A stretch of 64,000 nucleotides of DNA from Fen-1273 sp035516035 (GTDB taxonomy: Bacteria > Bacteroidota > Ignavibacteria > UBA10030 > UBA6906): contig DATJAS010000103.1 in assembly GCA_035516035.1 (NCBI GenBank), positions 67,724-131,723 of the forward strand, read 5' to 3'. Positions 51,485-59,754 of the stretch are shown here, in pieces. The notes below the pieces were generated by a model that searched no databases, was not told where the DNA came from, and was given only the letters and a program-made list of their open reading frames with translations. Made by a program: the position numbers and the translations under genes. Position 1 is the stretch's first letter; the number at the start of each line of letters is the position of its first letter.

Positions 51485-54400
51485 TCACCGGGGGCGGGTG
51501 TCTGTCTGCTCCAGGATCTCGAAATACCGGCGGATCAGCTCCTCGTACTCGCGGGCATACCCTCCCTCCAGCGCCTTCTGCATGTCGCGCCGGAGGCGGT
51601 TCCGCCCCTCCAGCGTGCTCAGATCGATCGCCGCCGGGCTCTCCCGTGCCACGTCGCGCCCGGCCGTCGATGTCCGCCGCTGTTCAAAGTCGCGTTCGCG
51701 CGTCGAGCGCTGAGCGTCCAGCAGCCGCGAGAGGATCCGGTCCTCCTTGCGGGCGGTTTCCTCGTTGAACTTCCCCGACATCAGGTCGGACTCCACCTCC
51801 GTCATCTCCTGCATCGTCTGCCGGAGGTCTCCCGCGAGCTTCTTCAGCTCTCCCGCCGCCGCCGCCTCCCGCGAGAGCTGTTCGAGCGACTTGCGGACCA
51901 TCCCCTGTTCCCCCGCCAGGCGCGCCATGGAGGCCGCCTGCTCGGGCGTCATCGCCCCCAGGTTTCTCGACGCCCCGTTGATTCCCCCCTGCTGCGCCGA
52001 GAGCCTCCGGAGCCGCTGCATGAACCCGGCCATCCCCATCCCCTGGCCGCCGGACTGGGACATCGCGTCTATCGCATCAGCGACCTTCTGCGCCGCGTCG
52101 TTGAGCGATCCCATCGCGTCTGTCTGCTGCTGTGAGGCGCCCGCGCGGTTGCGGTCGCCCAGTGAGCGCATCGCACTGTTCATGTCTCTCATCGCGTCGC
52201 CGATCGCTTTCCCCATCTCCGGCGTGACGCCGAACGTTTTCTGCGAGAGCGAGGAGAGTCCTTCCGCCACCGTCCCCAGGTCGCGCATGAGGTTCATCTG
52301 CGATTCCTGGTCGTCCCGGAAGCGGCGGCTGTTCGGCTCGAGTCCCTCCGATTCGTTTTTCAGATCCTCCTGGCGGCGGGAGAGGTCGAGCAGGTCGCGC
52401 ATGGAGCGGCGCATGGCCCCCAGGATCTGCTGCTGCTGCCGGGAGAGCATATCCTGCTGCATGCGGTCGAGGTGTTGTCCCAGGCGCCGGAGCGATGCGA
52501 GCGATTGCTGCTGGGCGCGCGAGGCCTCGCCCGGACGCCTCGCGCCCAGGTCCGCGGCGCTCTCCTCCATCCGCGCGGCCACGCTGTCGCCGGCCATCTC
52601 CCGCCGGGCCTGCTCGAGCTCCCCCAGCGGCATCTCCGATGGGAACTCCTCCATCTTCTGCTGGAGCGACGCCATGGAGGACGCCAGCGAATCGACGTTT
52701 TCCTTCATGCCTGACTGCGCCCGCGCGAGCGAGTCGAGTCCTCCGTCCCGGGAGTTGCTCTCATGCGCCGTCGCCTCCGCCAGGCGGTCCTGTTCCCTGA
52801 TCAATGCCTGCGCGCGGCGCACGGCCTCGTCGACTTTCTGCTCGATCTGGATCCTGCGCAGGAGGTTCATCGTCCGTTCGATGCTCTTGCGAAACGTCTC
52901 TTCGGAGAGGCTGAACTGCTGCATCGCCTGGCGGAGCGCATCGGGGTTCATCTGCTCCATCGCCTGCTGGAGCTGCTTCATGGCCTCGGCCATTTCGGGG
53001 GTGGACATCTCCACCATCAGGTGCTGGAGCTCCTGGTACTTCGCGAGCGTCTGCGGGGAGAGGACCTGGTTGCGCTCGAGGTCCGCCGCCATCCTGTCCA
53101 CGGCGCCGTGGAGCGAGTCCATCCGCGCGCGGACCTCCTCTTCCTGCTTGAGCATGTCGGCCGCCTTCTGCCTGTCCTGCCACTGGAGCTTGTCCCCCGA
53201 CGCCTTCACCGATTCCTTCAGATCCTCCATCTCCCGGTGGGCTTCCTCCGCCTTCTGCAGGGCCTCCTGCATCCCCGCGATGCTCGAGGACTGGTCCCTG
53301 TCGGCCTGCGCAAACACCTCGTCCATGGAGGGAAGGCGGAGCGAGTAGATCTCGCTCATCGCGGACTTGGGGCCCGACACCGCGTCGTTGTCGAAGACCT
53401 CCACGTAGTAGCTCACGACGTCCTCGGGCACCAGGTGCAGCGACGCGACCGACCACCGGTACGGCACGAGCGCCTCGGTCGAGCCCCGGGGGGGGAGCGG
53501 GAGGGGGATGGTGCTGAAGGACGCGGCGGGACTCGCATAGCGCGACTGGACGAGCTTGTACGCCAGGCGGAGGCCGCTGAATCCGTAGTCGTCGGTGATC
53601 TTGGCCAGGAGTCCTACCGCGGCGGTGTCCGTCACGTCCAGGTTTTCCCCCGGCGCCAGGATCGTCACCGCGGGAGGGGCGTCGGGGATGATCCTGAGCG
53701 TGTATTCCACGGGATCCGCGCTCGGAGTCCCGTCGAGGTCCGTCAGGCCGACATGGTATGTCCGCTCCTTCATGAGGAGGAGCGTGCCCCGCCCCTGAGT
53801 CCCCTCTACCGCCAGCGGCAGGGAGGCGCTGTCGGACAGCGCGATCGTGCCGGAGCGGAGAGGCCTGGAGGACTGGACGTCGAAGCGGACCCGGGAGCCC
53901 TTGAGCGCGCTCACGTCGCCCGCATTGTCGTCTTGCACGCGCGCGGGGAGCGCGCTGTAGGCGGGAGGCGTGACGGTCACGCGGAGCAGCCTCACCAGCG
54001 GCCGGTCCATCACGGTGAGCGTGTAGTCATCGGTGCGGACGCCGGAGGCGTGCACATAGTACTCGGTCGTCGCTCCGAGCGACGCAAACTCGTGGTGCAG
54101 CGTCCCGGCATTGTCCGGCAGGAGCTGCGCCTCGTCGTAGGAGAGATCCCCTTTCCTCCGGAACGCGATCCGGAGGCCCGCCGGCGTTTCCCCCAGAACG
54201 CGCACGCGGACGTCCACGCGCTCCCCCCTGACAACCTCGCGCGATCCCGGCTCGACCAGGAGCCGGAAGCGGGGCGAGGACGCGTAGACAACGCCGTAGT
54301 GGAAGAGCCGGTCTGCGGCGCCGAAAAACGCCGTGGGAAGGAGGACGAGCAGGAGGAGCGCGGCGGCGATCCCGCCGGCGAGAAGCCGTCCCATGTGCCG

Positions 54401-54871
54401 CGCCCCTGACGTGTCCACCGTGGACGCGAAGTCGATTTCCCGGCATGACGCGTACACGTCGGCGAGCGCGGCCTCCAGCAACTCGGCGGAGTAGAGCCGC
54501 CCGCTTTCCGTGTCGGCGGCCAGCTGCAGGGAGTCGGCAAGGCGATCCCCGACGGCGGGGAGCGCCCGTCCGACGCGGCGCGCCGTTTCGATATCGCGCT
54601 CGGCAGCCGCGATCCCCGCAAGTCTCCCGAGCGGGGGCCAGATCCGGAAGACCAGGAGCGCGAGCGAGGCCGCCATAAGCGCGCCATCAAGCGCCGTCCG
54701 TACCGCGGTGCCGAAGCCGAAGAGGGCCTCCGCCCCGAGAGCCAGCATGGCTCCCATCGCCAGGAGCAGGCACGAGAGCGCCGCGGCGTGGAGCAGCGCG
54801 GCCCGCTCCCTCCTTGTGCGCACCGCGGAGAGCCGAGCCTGGAACTCTCTGATGATCGCCTCCGTGCTCAC
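51485..54871 (-). CDS. DUF4175 family membrane/coiled-coil protein
   Basis: 1,128 residues that I recognise as DUF4175. Two membrane helices lie at about residues 25-50 and 57-80, a third at about 165-187 (LLLVLLPTAFFG). Immunoglobulin-like beta domains follow (about 195-510, e.g. VTVTPPAYSALPARVQDD), then a long Gln/Met/Glu-rich coiled-coil from about 525 to 1,080. The end holds YAREYEELIRRYFEIL. Neighbours are DUF4159 upstream and an M14 carboxypeptidase downstream. In other genomes DUF4175 and DUF4159 proteins occur near MoxR/DUF58-type operons; such genes are not visible here. Function unknown, probably envelope-linked. Confidence 0.82.
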   Translation of the reverse strand: MSTEAIIREFQARLSAVRTRRERAALLHAAALSCLLLAMGAMLALGAEALFGFGTAVRTALDGALMAASLALLVFRIWPPLGRLAGIAAAERDIETARRVGRALPAVGDRLADSLQLAADTESGRLYSAELLEAALADVYASCREIDFASTVDTSGARHMGRLLAGGIAAALLLLVLLPTAFFGAADRLFHYGVVYASSPRFRLLVEPGSREVVRGERVDVRVRVLGETPAGLRIAFRRKGDLSYDEAQLLPDNAGTLHHEFASLGATTEYYVHASGVRTDDYTLTVMDRPLVRLLRVTVTPPAYSALPARVQDDNAGDVSALKGSRVRFDVQSSRPLRSGTIALSDSASLPLAVEGTQGRGTLLLMKERTYHVGLTDLDGTPSADPVEYTLRIIPDAPPAVTILAPGENLDVTDTAAVGLLAKITDDYGFSGLRLAYKLVQSRYASPAASFSTIPLPLPPRGSTEALVPYRWSVASLHLVPEDVVSYYVEVFDNDAVSGPKSAMSEIYSLRLPSMDEVFAQADRDQSSSIAGMQEALQKAEEAHREMEDLKESVKASGDKLQWQDRQKAADMLKQEEEVRARMDSLHGAVDRMAADLERNQVLSPQTLAKYQELQHLMVEMSTPEMAEAMKQLQQAMEQMNPDALRQAMQQFSLSEETFRKSIERTMNLLRRIQIEQKVDEAVRRAQALIREQDRLAEATAHESNSRDGGLDSLARAQSGMKENVDSLASSMASLQQKMEEFPSEMPLGELEQARREMAGDSVAARMEESAADLGARRPGEASRAQQQSLASLRRLGQHLDRMQQDMLSRQQQQILGAMRRSMRDLLDLSRRQEDLKNESEGLEPNSRRFRDDQESQMNLMRDLGTVAEGLSSLSQKTFGVTPEMGKAIGDAMRDMNSAMRSLGDRNRAGASQQQTDAMGSLNDAAQKVADAIDAMSQSGGQGMGMAGFMQRLRRLSAQQGGINGASRNLGAMTPEQAASMARLAGEQGMVRKSLEQLSREAAAAGELKKLAGDLRQTMQEMTEVESDLMSGKFNEETARKEDRILSRLLDAQRSTRERDFEQRRTSTAGRDVARESPAAIDLSTLEGRNRLRRDMQKALEGGYAREYEELIRRYFEILEQTDTRPR

Positions 54872-54882
54872 GCCGCACCCCC

Positions 54883-55551
54883 CTAATGCATCAACGCCCA
54901 GACCACGATGTTTGTCCCGAAACGGAGAGCCTCCTGCCGCTTTTCCTCAGGGTCTCCGTGAACATCCGGGTCGTCCCACCCGTCGCTCGGATTTGATTCG
55001 TACGTATAATAGACGACCAGCCGTCCGTGGTCGAAGATGCCGAATCCCTGCGGCGCCTTGCCGTTGTGCTCGTGCGTCTTGGGAACGCCGGCGGGAAACT
55101 CAAACTGGCAGTGGTAGAGGCCGTAGGAGAAGGGAAGCTCCGTCAGGTCCCGGTCCGGGAACACCTTCTTCATCTCCCGGCGGAACGCCTTATCCATGCC
55201 GTAGTCGTCGTCTGCGTACAGGAAGCCGCCGTTCTCCAGGTACGTGCGCAGGCGCCGGGCCTCGGCGTCGGTGAACGCGATGTTGCCGTGCCCCGTCATG
55301 AAGAGAAACGGATGGCCAAAGAGGGCGTCGTCGGCCACGTCGACGAACCGGTACCTGGGATCCGTGTCGATCCCGGTGACGCGGTGGACGAACGTCAGGA
55401 GGTTGACTTCTTCGGTGGGACCGTTATACCAGTCGCCGCCACCCGCATACTTGAGGCGCGTGATGGCGAAGGCGCTCGTGGCACCCGCGGACTGGGCAAC
55501 GGCCACGCCCGTCCCGCACAGGAGGAGCGCCAGGTGCAGCGCCTTCTTCAT
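54883..55551 (-). CDS. DUF4159 domain protein (exported)
   Basis: 222 residues with a signal peptide (LALLLCGTGVAVAQSAG). TSAFAITRLKYAGGGDWYNGPTEEVNLLTFVHRVTG and NGGFLYADDDYGMDKAFRREMKKVFPDRDLTELPFSYGLYHCQFEFPAGVPKTHEHNG are the DUF4159 blocks (GATase-like fold, without the usual Cys elbow visible). It ends FGTNIVVWALMH. Leaderless transcript expected: the ATG is 6 bases after a -10 box. Followed by DUF4175, 11 bases after the stop. Confidence 0.85.
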   Translation of the reverse strand: MKKALHLALLLCGTGVAVAQSAGATSAFAITRLKYAGGGDWYNGPTEEVNLLTFVHRVTGIDTDPRYRFVDVADDALFGHPFLFMTGHGNIAFTDAEARRLRTYLENGGFLYADDDYGMDKAFRREMKKVFPDRDLTELPFSYGLYHCQFEFPAGVPKTHEHNGKAPQGFGIFDHGRLVVYYTYESNPSDGWDDPDVHGDPEEKRQEALRFGTNIVVWALMH

Positions 55552-55557
55552 GAAGCC

Positions 55558-55586
55558 AATGTATCAAAGAGGCGCGGAAGAATCAA
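55558..55586 (-). promoter_or_regulatory. Promoter of the DUF4159-DUF4175-M14 unit
   Basis: Minus strand TTGATT (55586-55581), 17 bases, TACATT (55563-55558), then 6 bases to the ATG. The -35 box is in the loop of the hairpin that follows ftsZ. Confidence 0.52.
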
Positions 55587-55595
55587 CCGCGCCTC
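55569..55595 (-). terminator. Hairpin after ftsZ with T-run
   Basis: GAGGCGCGG and CCGCGCCTC (9-bp arms) around a 9-base loop, followed by TTT on the minus strand, 10 bases beyond the ftsZ stop. A plausible intrinsic terminator of the division cluster. The loop holds the TTGATT -35 box of the next gene's promoter. Confidence 0.6.
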
Positions 55596-55604
55596 CACAC
55601 GGCC

Positions 55605-56783
55605 TCAGTCCATAATCTTGCGCAGGAACGCCGGCTTCTCCGGATCCGACTTGTCGATCTTCTCCCTGGCCGCCTCCGCCTCGGCGCGGAACTGCGCGAT
55701 GGGAATGTCGACGCCGCGACGCACGTACGCGGGTTCGTCGTATTTCTGCAGCTCGGCGACCCCCGTGGGGATCTTCTCCACGGGCTTTGCGGTACGGGCC
55801 GCGCGCACAACGCCCGGCGCCCCGCCTCTCCGGTTGAACCCGGTGGCGATCACCGTGACCATCACTTCGTTCTCCACGTTCTCGTCCACCACGGCGCCCA
55901 GGATGACGTTCGCTTCCTCCCCCGCAGCCTCGCGGATGATCTCGGTGGCCTCGTCGACCTCGACCAGCGTCATGTTCGTGCCCCCGGTGATGTTCACCAG
56001 CACTCCCTGTGCGCCGGAGATCGAGACGTCCTCCAGCAGCGGGCTGGAGATGGCGAGGTGCGCCGCCTCCACCGAGCGGTTCTCTCCCGTGGCGATCCCC
56101 GACCCCATGACCGCGTCCCCCATCTCCCGCATCACGGTGCGCACGTCGGCGAAGTCGACGTTGATGAGTCCCGGCACCGTAATCAGCTCGGAGATTCCCC
56201 GCGTCGCGCCATAGAGGACCTGGTTGGCGATATCGAACGCCTCCTTGAGCGGGGTGTTCCTGTCCACGATTGTCAGCAGCTTCTGGTTGGGGATGACGAT
56301 CAGCGTGTCGACCTGCTTCTTGAGCTCCTCGAGGCCCGCGTCTGCCTGCGACGCGCGCTTCTTTCCCTCGCAGTTGAACGGCCGCGTGACGATCCCCACC
56401 ACGAGCGCTCCCAGGCTCTTGGCGATATTGGCCACCATGGGAGCGCCACCCGTCCCCGTCCCCCCTCCCATGCCCGCGGTGATGAAGACCATGTCACTCC
56501 CCGAGAGGGCGCGCGTGATCTCATCGCGGTCCTCCTCGACGGCCCTGTGGCCGATCGAGGGATCGGCCCCCGCCCCCAGACCGCGGGTCAGGTTCTTGCC
56601 GATCTGGACCCTGTTCGATGCAAGATTCCGCTCCAGCGCCTGGAGGTCGGTGTTGATCGCGAAGAAATCCACTCCGTGGAGTCCCCTGTCGATCATGCTG
56701 TTGATGGCGTTCCCCCCCCCTCCGCCGACCCCCACCACGCGGATCTTCGCGCCCCGGTCGAGGCCATTGTCGAGTTCGATCAC
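55605..56783 (-). CDS. ftsZ: Cell division GTPase
   Basis: FtsZ, the tubulin-like ring former. 392 residues. The tubulin signature GGGTGTGGAPMVA lies near residue 105, GVGGGGGNAINSM near residue 20 and the T7 loop NVDFADVRTVM near residue 205. The C-terminal peptide PEKPAFLRKIMD is the docking site for FtsA and other partners; the spacer before it is short. GTG start with a good GGAGG 8 bases upstream. Last gene of the cluster, ending in a hairpin. Confidence 0.98.
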   Translation of the reverse strand: MIELDNGLDRGAKIRVVGVGGGGGNAINSMIDRGLHGVDFFAINTDLQALERNLASNRVQIGKNLTRGLGAGADPSIGHRAVEEDRDEITRALSGSDMVFITAGMGGGTGTGGAPMVANIAKSLGALVVGIVTRPFNCEGKKRASQADAGLEELKKQVDTLIVIPNQKLLTIVDRNTPLKEAFDIANQVLYGATRGISELITVPGLINVDFADVRTVMREMGDAVMGSGIATGENRSVEAAHLAISSPLLEDVSISGAQGVLVNITGGTNMTLVEVDEATEIIREAAGEEANVILGAVVDENVENEVMVTVIATGFNRRGGAPGVVRAARTAKPVEKIPTGVAELQKYDEPAYVRRGVDIPIAQFRAEAEAAREKIDKSDPEKPAFLRKIMD

Positions 56784-56837
56784 CGGAATTCCTCCTCTGA
56801 TAGATGATTAAAACCTGCGTCCCCTTTGCTCCGGACC

Positions 56838-58073
56838 TCAGAGCTGGTCAAACCATTCCTTCATTTTCTGCGCCATGCGCGTCATCGACTTGTCCTTTTT
56901 CGCCCCCGCCTGCGGCGCCGGCGTTCTGTCGCGGTACTTCACGCCGTGGTAGACGAGTCCCACCGCAGTCGAGTACGCCGGGTTCTCGATCTCCCGGATG
57001 AGCCCGCCGGAGAAGCCGGTGGGGATACCGATCTTCACCGGCATGCCGAGGACTTCGCGGGCGAGCTCCGCGGTACCCTTGATGAGCGCGCCCCCGCCCG
57101 TGAGCACAACGCCCCCGGAGAGGTGTTTGGAATACCCCGAGCGCTTGATCTCGAGCGCCGCGATCTCCAGGATCTCCTCCATGCGCGGCTGCACGATCTG
57201 CGCGAGCAGCTTCTTGTCGATCTCGATCGGCGCCCGGCCGCCCACGCCGGGAAGCACGATCGGTTCGTTGTCCGCGACGGCCGGCGAGTAGGCGAAGCCG
57301 TGCTCCTTCTTCAGCTTTTCCGCCTGATCGTTCAGGATCCCGAGCGCCTTGCGGATATCGTCGGTCACCTTTTTCCCCGCGATGCCGATCACCGCGGTGT
57401 GGCGGATTGTCCGCTCTTCGAAGACCGCCAGGTCGGTCGTCCCCCCGCCGATATCCAGCAGCGCGATCCCCACCTCCTTCTCCTCGTCGTCGAGCACCGC
57501 GTAGCTCGAGGCCAGCGGCTCCAGCACCATGTCGCTCACCTCGAGCCCCGCCCGCTGGACGCACTTGTAGATATTCTGGGCGGCGCTCACCAGCCCGGTG
57601 ATGATGTGGACGTTCGCCTCCATGCGCACGCCCGCCATCCCGAGGGGGTCGTAGACCCCGTCCTGGCCGTCCACGATGAACTCCTGGGGAATGACATGAA
57701 TGATCTTCCGGTCGGCGGGGAGCGCGACGCGCTTGGTATCCTCGATCAGGCGGTCGATGTCCGCCTGCGTGACCTCGTGATCGGCGCCGCTGATGCCGAT
57801 GACCCCCCGGCTCTGGAAGCTCTGGATGTGGTCGCCGGCGATGCCAACGATCACCGAACGGATCGTGACCCCGGAGGATGCCTGCGCCTCCTGGACGGCC
57901 TGGGCGATCGAGTTCGTCGTCCGGTCGATGTGGGTCACCACCCCCCGGGTCATCCCGTCGGAAGGGGCGCGGCCGACACCCAGGATGTTGAGACGGCCGT
58001 GCTCATCCGTGCCCGCAACCACGGCGCACACTTTGGTCGTCCCGATGTCGAGTCCTACGATCATGTTCTCCAT
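56838..58073 (-). CDS. ftsA: Cell division protein FtsA
   Basis: Actin-like membrane tether for FtsZ. 411 residues. The actin-fold blocks GLDIGTTKVCAVVA near residue 5, LLDIGGGTTDLAVF near residue 200 and VVLTGGGALIKGTAELA near residue 325 are canonical. The C-terminus MAQKMKEWFDQL is an amphipathic membrane helix. ATG 58073 is preceded by GGGGAA; the longer frame is in the ftsQ gene. Confidence 0.97.
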   Translation of the reverse strand: MENMIVGLDIGTTKVCAVVAGTDEHGRLNILGVGRAPSDGMTRGVVTHIDRTTNSIAQAVQEAQASSGVTIRSVIVGIAGDHIQSFQSRGVIGISGADHEVTQADIDRLIEDTKRVALPADRKIIHVIPQEFIVDGQDGVYDPLGMAGVRMEANVHIITGLVSAAQNIYKCVQRAGLEVSDMVLEPLASSYAVLDDEEKEVGIALLDIGGGTTDLAVFEERTIRHTAVIGIAGKKVTDDIRKALGILNDQAEKLKKEHGFAYSPAVADNEPIVLPGVGGRAPIEIDKKLLAQIVQPRMEEILEIAALEIKRSGYSKHLSGGVVLTGGGALIKGTAELAREVLGMPVKIGIPTGFSGGLIREIENPAYSTAVGLVYHGVKYRDRTPAPQAGAKKDKSMTRMAQKMKEWFDQL

Positions 58074-58104
58074 GGCTGTTCCCCGTAATGAAGTGTCGTC
58101 CCGA

Positions 58105-58863
58105 TCAATGCGCAGCATCGTCCCAGCGCACCACCACCTGGTCGGCAAACCGCAGGTCGACCGTGCGCAGGTGCGCCGGACCCCGCTGCATCACGACCTG
58201 TTTCCAGAAACCGTCAAGCTCGAGCAGCTTCAGTGCGACATCCCCGCGCCCGAACACCACCGGGACGCCCGACTCCGTCGTGAACAGCAGATAGGTGCTG
58301 TCGTCCCGGCAATGGACCTCCGAGATCAGCCGGTAGAGGTCGTCCCCAACCCCCGCGGCGGTCGCCAGGATGTCCACCGCCCCGAGCACGCGCGCCGAGG
58401 CCGTTCGCCGTCCCGGCGTGCAGTCCGCCGCGCGCAGTGCCCCCGTGATCACGGGGAGGTCGGGCACGCTCCCGGTGTGCGGGTGCGGCAGCACGAACCC
58501 GTCGCCGTCGATATAGAGCTCGCGGGCGAACACCAGGGCGGCCAGCGGCGTTCGCTCCTTCACCGTGATGAGGAGACCTCCCGGCATCTGGCGCGAGAGC
58601 ACTGCGCTCCGGACAAAGGGACTCTGCATCACCCGCAGCCGCGCCCGGTAGAGGTCGACGTCGAACAGCGGCTCCCCCTCCGGGATCCGGGCGAGCGCCG
58701 TGATCTCGCTGTCGGCCAGTATCCGGTTTCCCTCCGTGCGCACGCGCTCCACGCGGAAGGAGCGTTTCCAGGAGTTCGCCGTCAGCGCGGCGCCCAGCGT
58801 TCCGCACACCAGGAGCGCCGTCAGGAGCAGCACCCACCCTGTCCCCATGTCCCTCCGTTCCAT
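58105..58863 (-). CDS. ftsQ: Cell division protein FtsQ (POTRA domain)
   Basis: 252 residues with one membrane helix (GWVLLLTALLVCGTLGAALTANS) and a periplasmic POTRA domain (FRVERVRTEGNRILADSEITALARIPEGEPLFDVDL). Its FtsQ/DivIB beta domain follows (GGLLITVKERTPLAALVFARELYIDGDGFVLP). FtsQ bridges the early Z-ring proteins and the septal synthase. ATG 58863 starts 3 bases after the murB stop, and the ribosome binding site is inside murB. Confidence 0.92.
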   Translation of the reverse strand: MERRDMGTGWVLLLTALLVCGTLGAALTANSWKRSFRVERVRTEGNRILADSEITALARIPEGEPLFDVDLYRARLRVMQSPFVRSAVLSRQMPGGLLITVKERTPLAALVFARELYIDGDGFVLPHPHTGSVPDLPVITGALRAADCTPGRRTASARVLGAVDILATAAGVGDDLYRLISEVHCRDDSTYLLFTTESGVPVVFGRGDVALKLLELDGFWKQVVMQRGPAHLRTVDLRFADQVVVRWDDAAH

Positions 58864-58865
58864 CC

Positions 58866-59753
58866 TCAGGCCACCTCCCTGAGCACGCCCGCGCCGAACC
58901 CCACGGTCTTGAGGGCAGGCTCGAGCGTCACGCCGCACGAGCGGCGGACGGAGCGCCGGACGGCGGTGAGCATGTCGAGGACATCGGCCGGGGAAGCTTC
59001 CCCGGTCCGCACCATCACGTTGGCGCTTGCCGGTGAGAACGCGAGCGTCCCGTGCCGCGGCGCGCGCACGCCGCTCGCGGCGATCAGCTCGGAGGCCCGG
59101 CCCCCGGGTGGATCCCGGAACATCACGGCGCTGTGCGGGATGTTCAGCGGCCCCGCCGCCAGGCGGCTCGCCAGGTGCGCCCGGCGCCGCAGGATGAGCT
59201 CATCCCTGTGCGCCGGAGTAAAGTTGAGCCTTGCAGCGAGGACGACGTCGTCTCCTCGCAGCGGCGCCCCGGGAGGGAGCCGCACGACGGCTCCCTCCCG
59301 GATAACGTCGATTTCACCGGATGCGCCCGCGAGCGGGCCGTCCCCCCGCACGAGCGTGCCTCCCACGGTCCCGTCGACGCCGGCGAGCTGCTCCGCGCCC
59401 GCAAGGCCCCGCGCGATGCAGTAGTCGACCAGCGCCGCCAGACGCGTCCCCGCGCCGGCGCGGCACGACGCGCCCTCAAGGGGCTCAACCTGTTCGACTC
59501 CCCCTTCCACGCTGATTGCGGCGCCGTCGTATCCCCGGGGAGCGACAAGCAGGTTGCTTCCCCGCCTGATGAGCATGCGGGGAACCCCCTGCGCCCGGAA
59601 GTAGCAGACGGCTGCGACAAACGCCTCTTCGGTGGCGGGCTCGACCAGGAACGCGGCCGGCCCGCCGATGCCTAGCCCTGTGAAGGGAGCCAGAGACTCC
59701 CCCACGCGGATGCGGCCCGCGACGCTTCGCCGGAGATCTTCGAGCGACACCAT
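58866..59753 (-). CDS. murB: MurB-like FAD protein, apparently lacking catalytic residues
   Basis: 295 residues, in the murB position of the cluster. The FAD part is intact in outline: PFTGLGIGGPAAFLVEPATEEAFV (residues 23-45) and IRRGSNLLVAPRGYDG (62-77). GVDGTVGG (125-132) replaces the standard GIPGTVGG, and the following NAGA-type residues are lost. The segment that should hold YRxS (150-170) is too short and lacks it. AVMFRDP (209-215) replaces GSxFKNP, so the proton-donor Ser is missing. SPASANVMV (240-248) replaces SxKHANF, removing the Glu/His region. It may be a structural or regulatory remnant, or a highly diverged enzyme. ATG 59753 follows the murC stop by one base. Confidence 0.75.
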   Translation of the reverse strand: MVSLEDLRRSVAGRIRVGESLAPFTGLGIGGPAAFLVEPATEEAFVAAVCYFRAQGVPRMLIRRGSNLLVAPRGYDGAAISVEGGVEQVEPLEGASCRAGAGTRLAALVDYCIARGLAGAEQLAGVDGTVGGTLVRGDGPLAGASGEIDVIREGAVVRLPPGAPLRGDDVVLAARLNFTPAHRDELILRRRAHLASRLAAGPLNIPHSAVMFRDPPGGRASELIAASGVRAPRHGTLAFSPASANVMVRTGEASPADVLDMLTAVRRSVRRSCGVTLEPALKTVGFGAGVLREVA

Positions 59754-59754
59754 G

